Assembly: GCA_965219705.1 (NCBI GenBank)
Contig: OZ244789.1
Span: 3,038,001 to 3,102,000 of the forward strand
Direction of reading: 5' to 3'
Source: JAJECS01 sp965219705
GTDB lineage: Bacteria > Chloroflexota > UBA11872
DNA length: 64,000 nt
Shown: one piece after another, positions 63,149 to 64,000 of the stretch
Layout: every line of letters starts with the position of its first letter
Position numbering within the stretch: the first letter of the stretch is position 1
Made by a program: the position numbers and the translations under genes
The notes under the pieces: model-generated
Database searches by the model: none
What the model saw: only the letters and a program-made list of their open reading frames with translations
What the model was told of the DNA's origin: nothing

Positions 63149-64000
63149 CTACGCCACCATCTGCGGATGGCCGTGCGCGGCCGAAGCATACGCCGCGTGC
63201 ACCACGCGCAGCGCCGCGAGGCCGTCCGCGGCCGATAGCAGCGGCTCGATCTCGCCCAGGCAAGCACGCAGCGCCTCGGACACCCAGGCCGTGTAGGGTG
63301 CGCCCCGATCCTCGTAGAGCGTCCGCCGTACTCGCGCGTCGTCCCCGCGGCCCGAACACCACACGAGCCTGGGCGCTGCGGCGGCGTCGGTCTGAATCCA
63401 TCCCCGCGAGCCGTAGATCGTCAAGCCCTGATGCCCCTTCTCCTCCATGAGATAGCCGGAGAACAGCGACGCCAACGCTCCGCCGGAGAGTCGCATGTTG
63501 ACGAGGGCCAGGTCCTCGACGTCGATGGGCGCGCCGCCCACCACGCCAGTAAGCGCCTGCACTTGCTCGATGTCGCGGCCCGTGACGTAGCGGATGACGT
63601 CCACGAAGTGAATCCCCAGCCAGACCAAATGGCCGCCCCCGGCCTTGGCGCGCTCAAAGGTCCAGTCGGGCTCAGTGAGCTCCTGGATGCGGGTCTGGTC
63701 CGCCACCTGCACCGCCCGCACGGCATATAGCTCCCCGATGCCGCCCTCGGCGATGATGCGCCGGGCGTCGTTCATGTCCGGGCGCATCCGGTTCGCCAGG
63801 GCGAGCATCAAGGGCACGCCCTTGTCGTCCGCGAGCCGCGCCAGCGGCGCGAAGTCGTCTGGATGCACGCAGGCCGGTTTCTCCGCCATGATCGGCACGC
63901 CGGCGTTGAGCAGTGCCTCGATCACCGGCGGCGAATTCGCCGCGACCAGCGTCACGATGGCCATGTCGGGGCGCACCGCTGCCAGCAAATCATCGACGGT
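63149..64000 (-). CDS. Gfo/Idh/MocA-family oxidoreductase, C-terminal part (5' end outside window)
   Basis: The frame is open to the window edge, so the Rossmann start is missing. The visible part has the catalytic-lysine motif MAEKPACVH, an ALANRMRPDM segment, GGGHLVWLGIHFVDVIRYVT (substrate-binding His) and a C-terminal beta-sheet domain. Such enzymes oxidise or reduce sugars or inositols with NAD(P). It ends 110 bases beyond the start of the dimethylformamidase-like gene on the same strand, so it could be the first gene of that operon. Confidence 0.85.
   Translation of the reverse strand, partial: TVDDLLAAVRPDMAIVTLVAANSPPVIEALLNAGVPIMAEKPACVHPDDFAPLARLADDKGVPLMLALANRMRPDMNDARRIIAEGGIGELYAVRAVQVADQTRIQELTEPDWTFERAKAGGGHLVWLGIHFVDVIRYVTGRDIEQVQALTGVVGGAPIDVEDLALVNMRLSGGALASLFSGYLMEEKGHQGLTIYGSRGWIQTDAAAAPRLVWCSGRGDDARVRRTLYEDRGAPYTAWVSEALRACLGEIEPLLSAADGLAALRVVHAAYASAAHGHPQMVA

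Overview
The window is very G+C-rich bacterial DNA with tightly packed genes and many start/stop overlaps. The gene set points to Chloroflexota, probably a SAR202-like or related environmental lineage. The clues are a MurT/GatD pair, a DUF2851 protein, a DUF3052 protein, an hspR-type heat-shock operon, and a long run of catabolic families (enolase superfamily, luciferase-like flavoprotein, Gfo/Idh, sialidase-like, dimethylformamidase-like). The lineage is an inference from gene content; no marker gene such as rRNA is present.

Layout. 1-1.75 kb: end of a RACo-like ASKHA protein and a creatininase-family hydrolase. 1.9-10.7 kb (minus strand): a heat-shock operon lon-dnaK-grpE-dnaJ-hspR-clpC. 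It has one strong sigma70-type promoter overlapped by a HAIR-like inverted repeat, the expected HspR operator. 10.8-13.6 kb: a Tat-type solute-binding lipoprotein and a DUF2851 protein. 13.8-20 kb: a shikimate operon aroF-aroA-aroE-aroC-aroK-aroB. It is preceded by a 25-codon leader ORF with Phe, Trp, Tyr, Phe and Phe within 11 residues, then an intrinsic terminator, so it looks like an attenuator. 20-24 kb: a membrane-anchored gamma-carbonic-anhydrase-like fusion, RadC, an enolase-superfamily enzyme, a DUF3052 protein and an SRPBCC protein. 24.2-27 kb: a type II toxin-antitoxin pair, then an ABC-F ATPase behind another leader ORF plus terminator. 27-33.5 kb: DUF402 protein, HIT protein, Rieske protein, alpha/beta hydrolase, the MurT/GatD lipid II amidation pair, a GlcE-like flavoprotein and tRNA-Pro(CGG). 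33.6-40 kb: a carotenoid-dehydrogenase-like oxidoreductase, a decayed methyltransferase, a second HIT protein, an SRPBCC protein, VapBC, an orphan antitoxin and a large glycosidase-like protein. 40.2-44.4 kb: a manganese-type ABC importer whose two permeases both end in winged-helix-like tails. 44.4-64 kb: a mosaic of catabolic and hypothetical genes, including a probably acquired Tat-exported protein ending in short tandem repeats.

Working together: the chaperone/protease genes form one HspR-controlled stress unit. The aro genes supply chorismate, apparently tuned by aromatic amino-acid supply. MurT/GatD modify the cell wall. The last third looks like scavenging of sugar acids, sialic-acid-like sugars, amides and amines.

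A recurrent feature is an A/T-rich -10-like hexamer 5-8 bases upstream of start codons that lack a ribosome-binding site. This suggests frequent leaderless transcription. No CRISPR array, rRNA, prophage or insertion sequence was seen.
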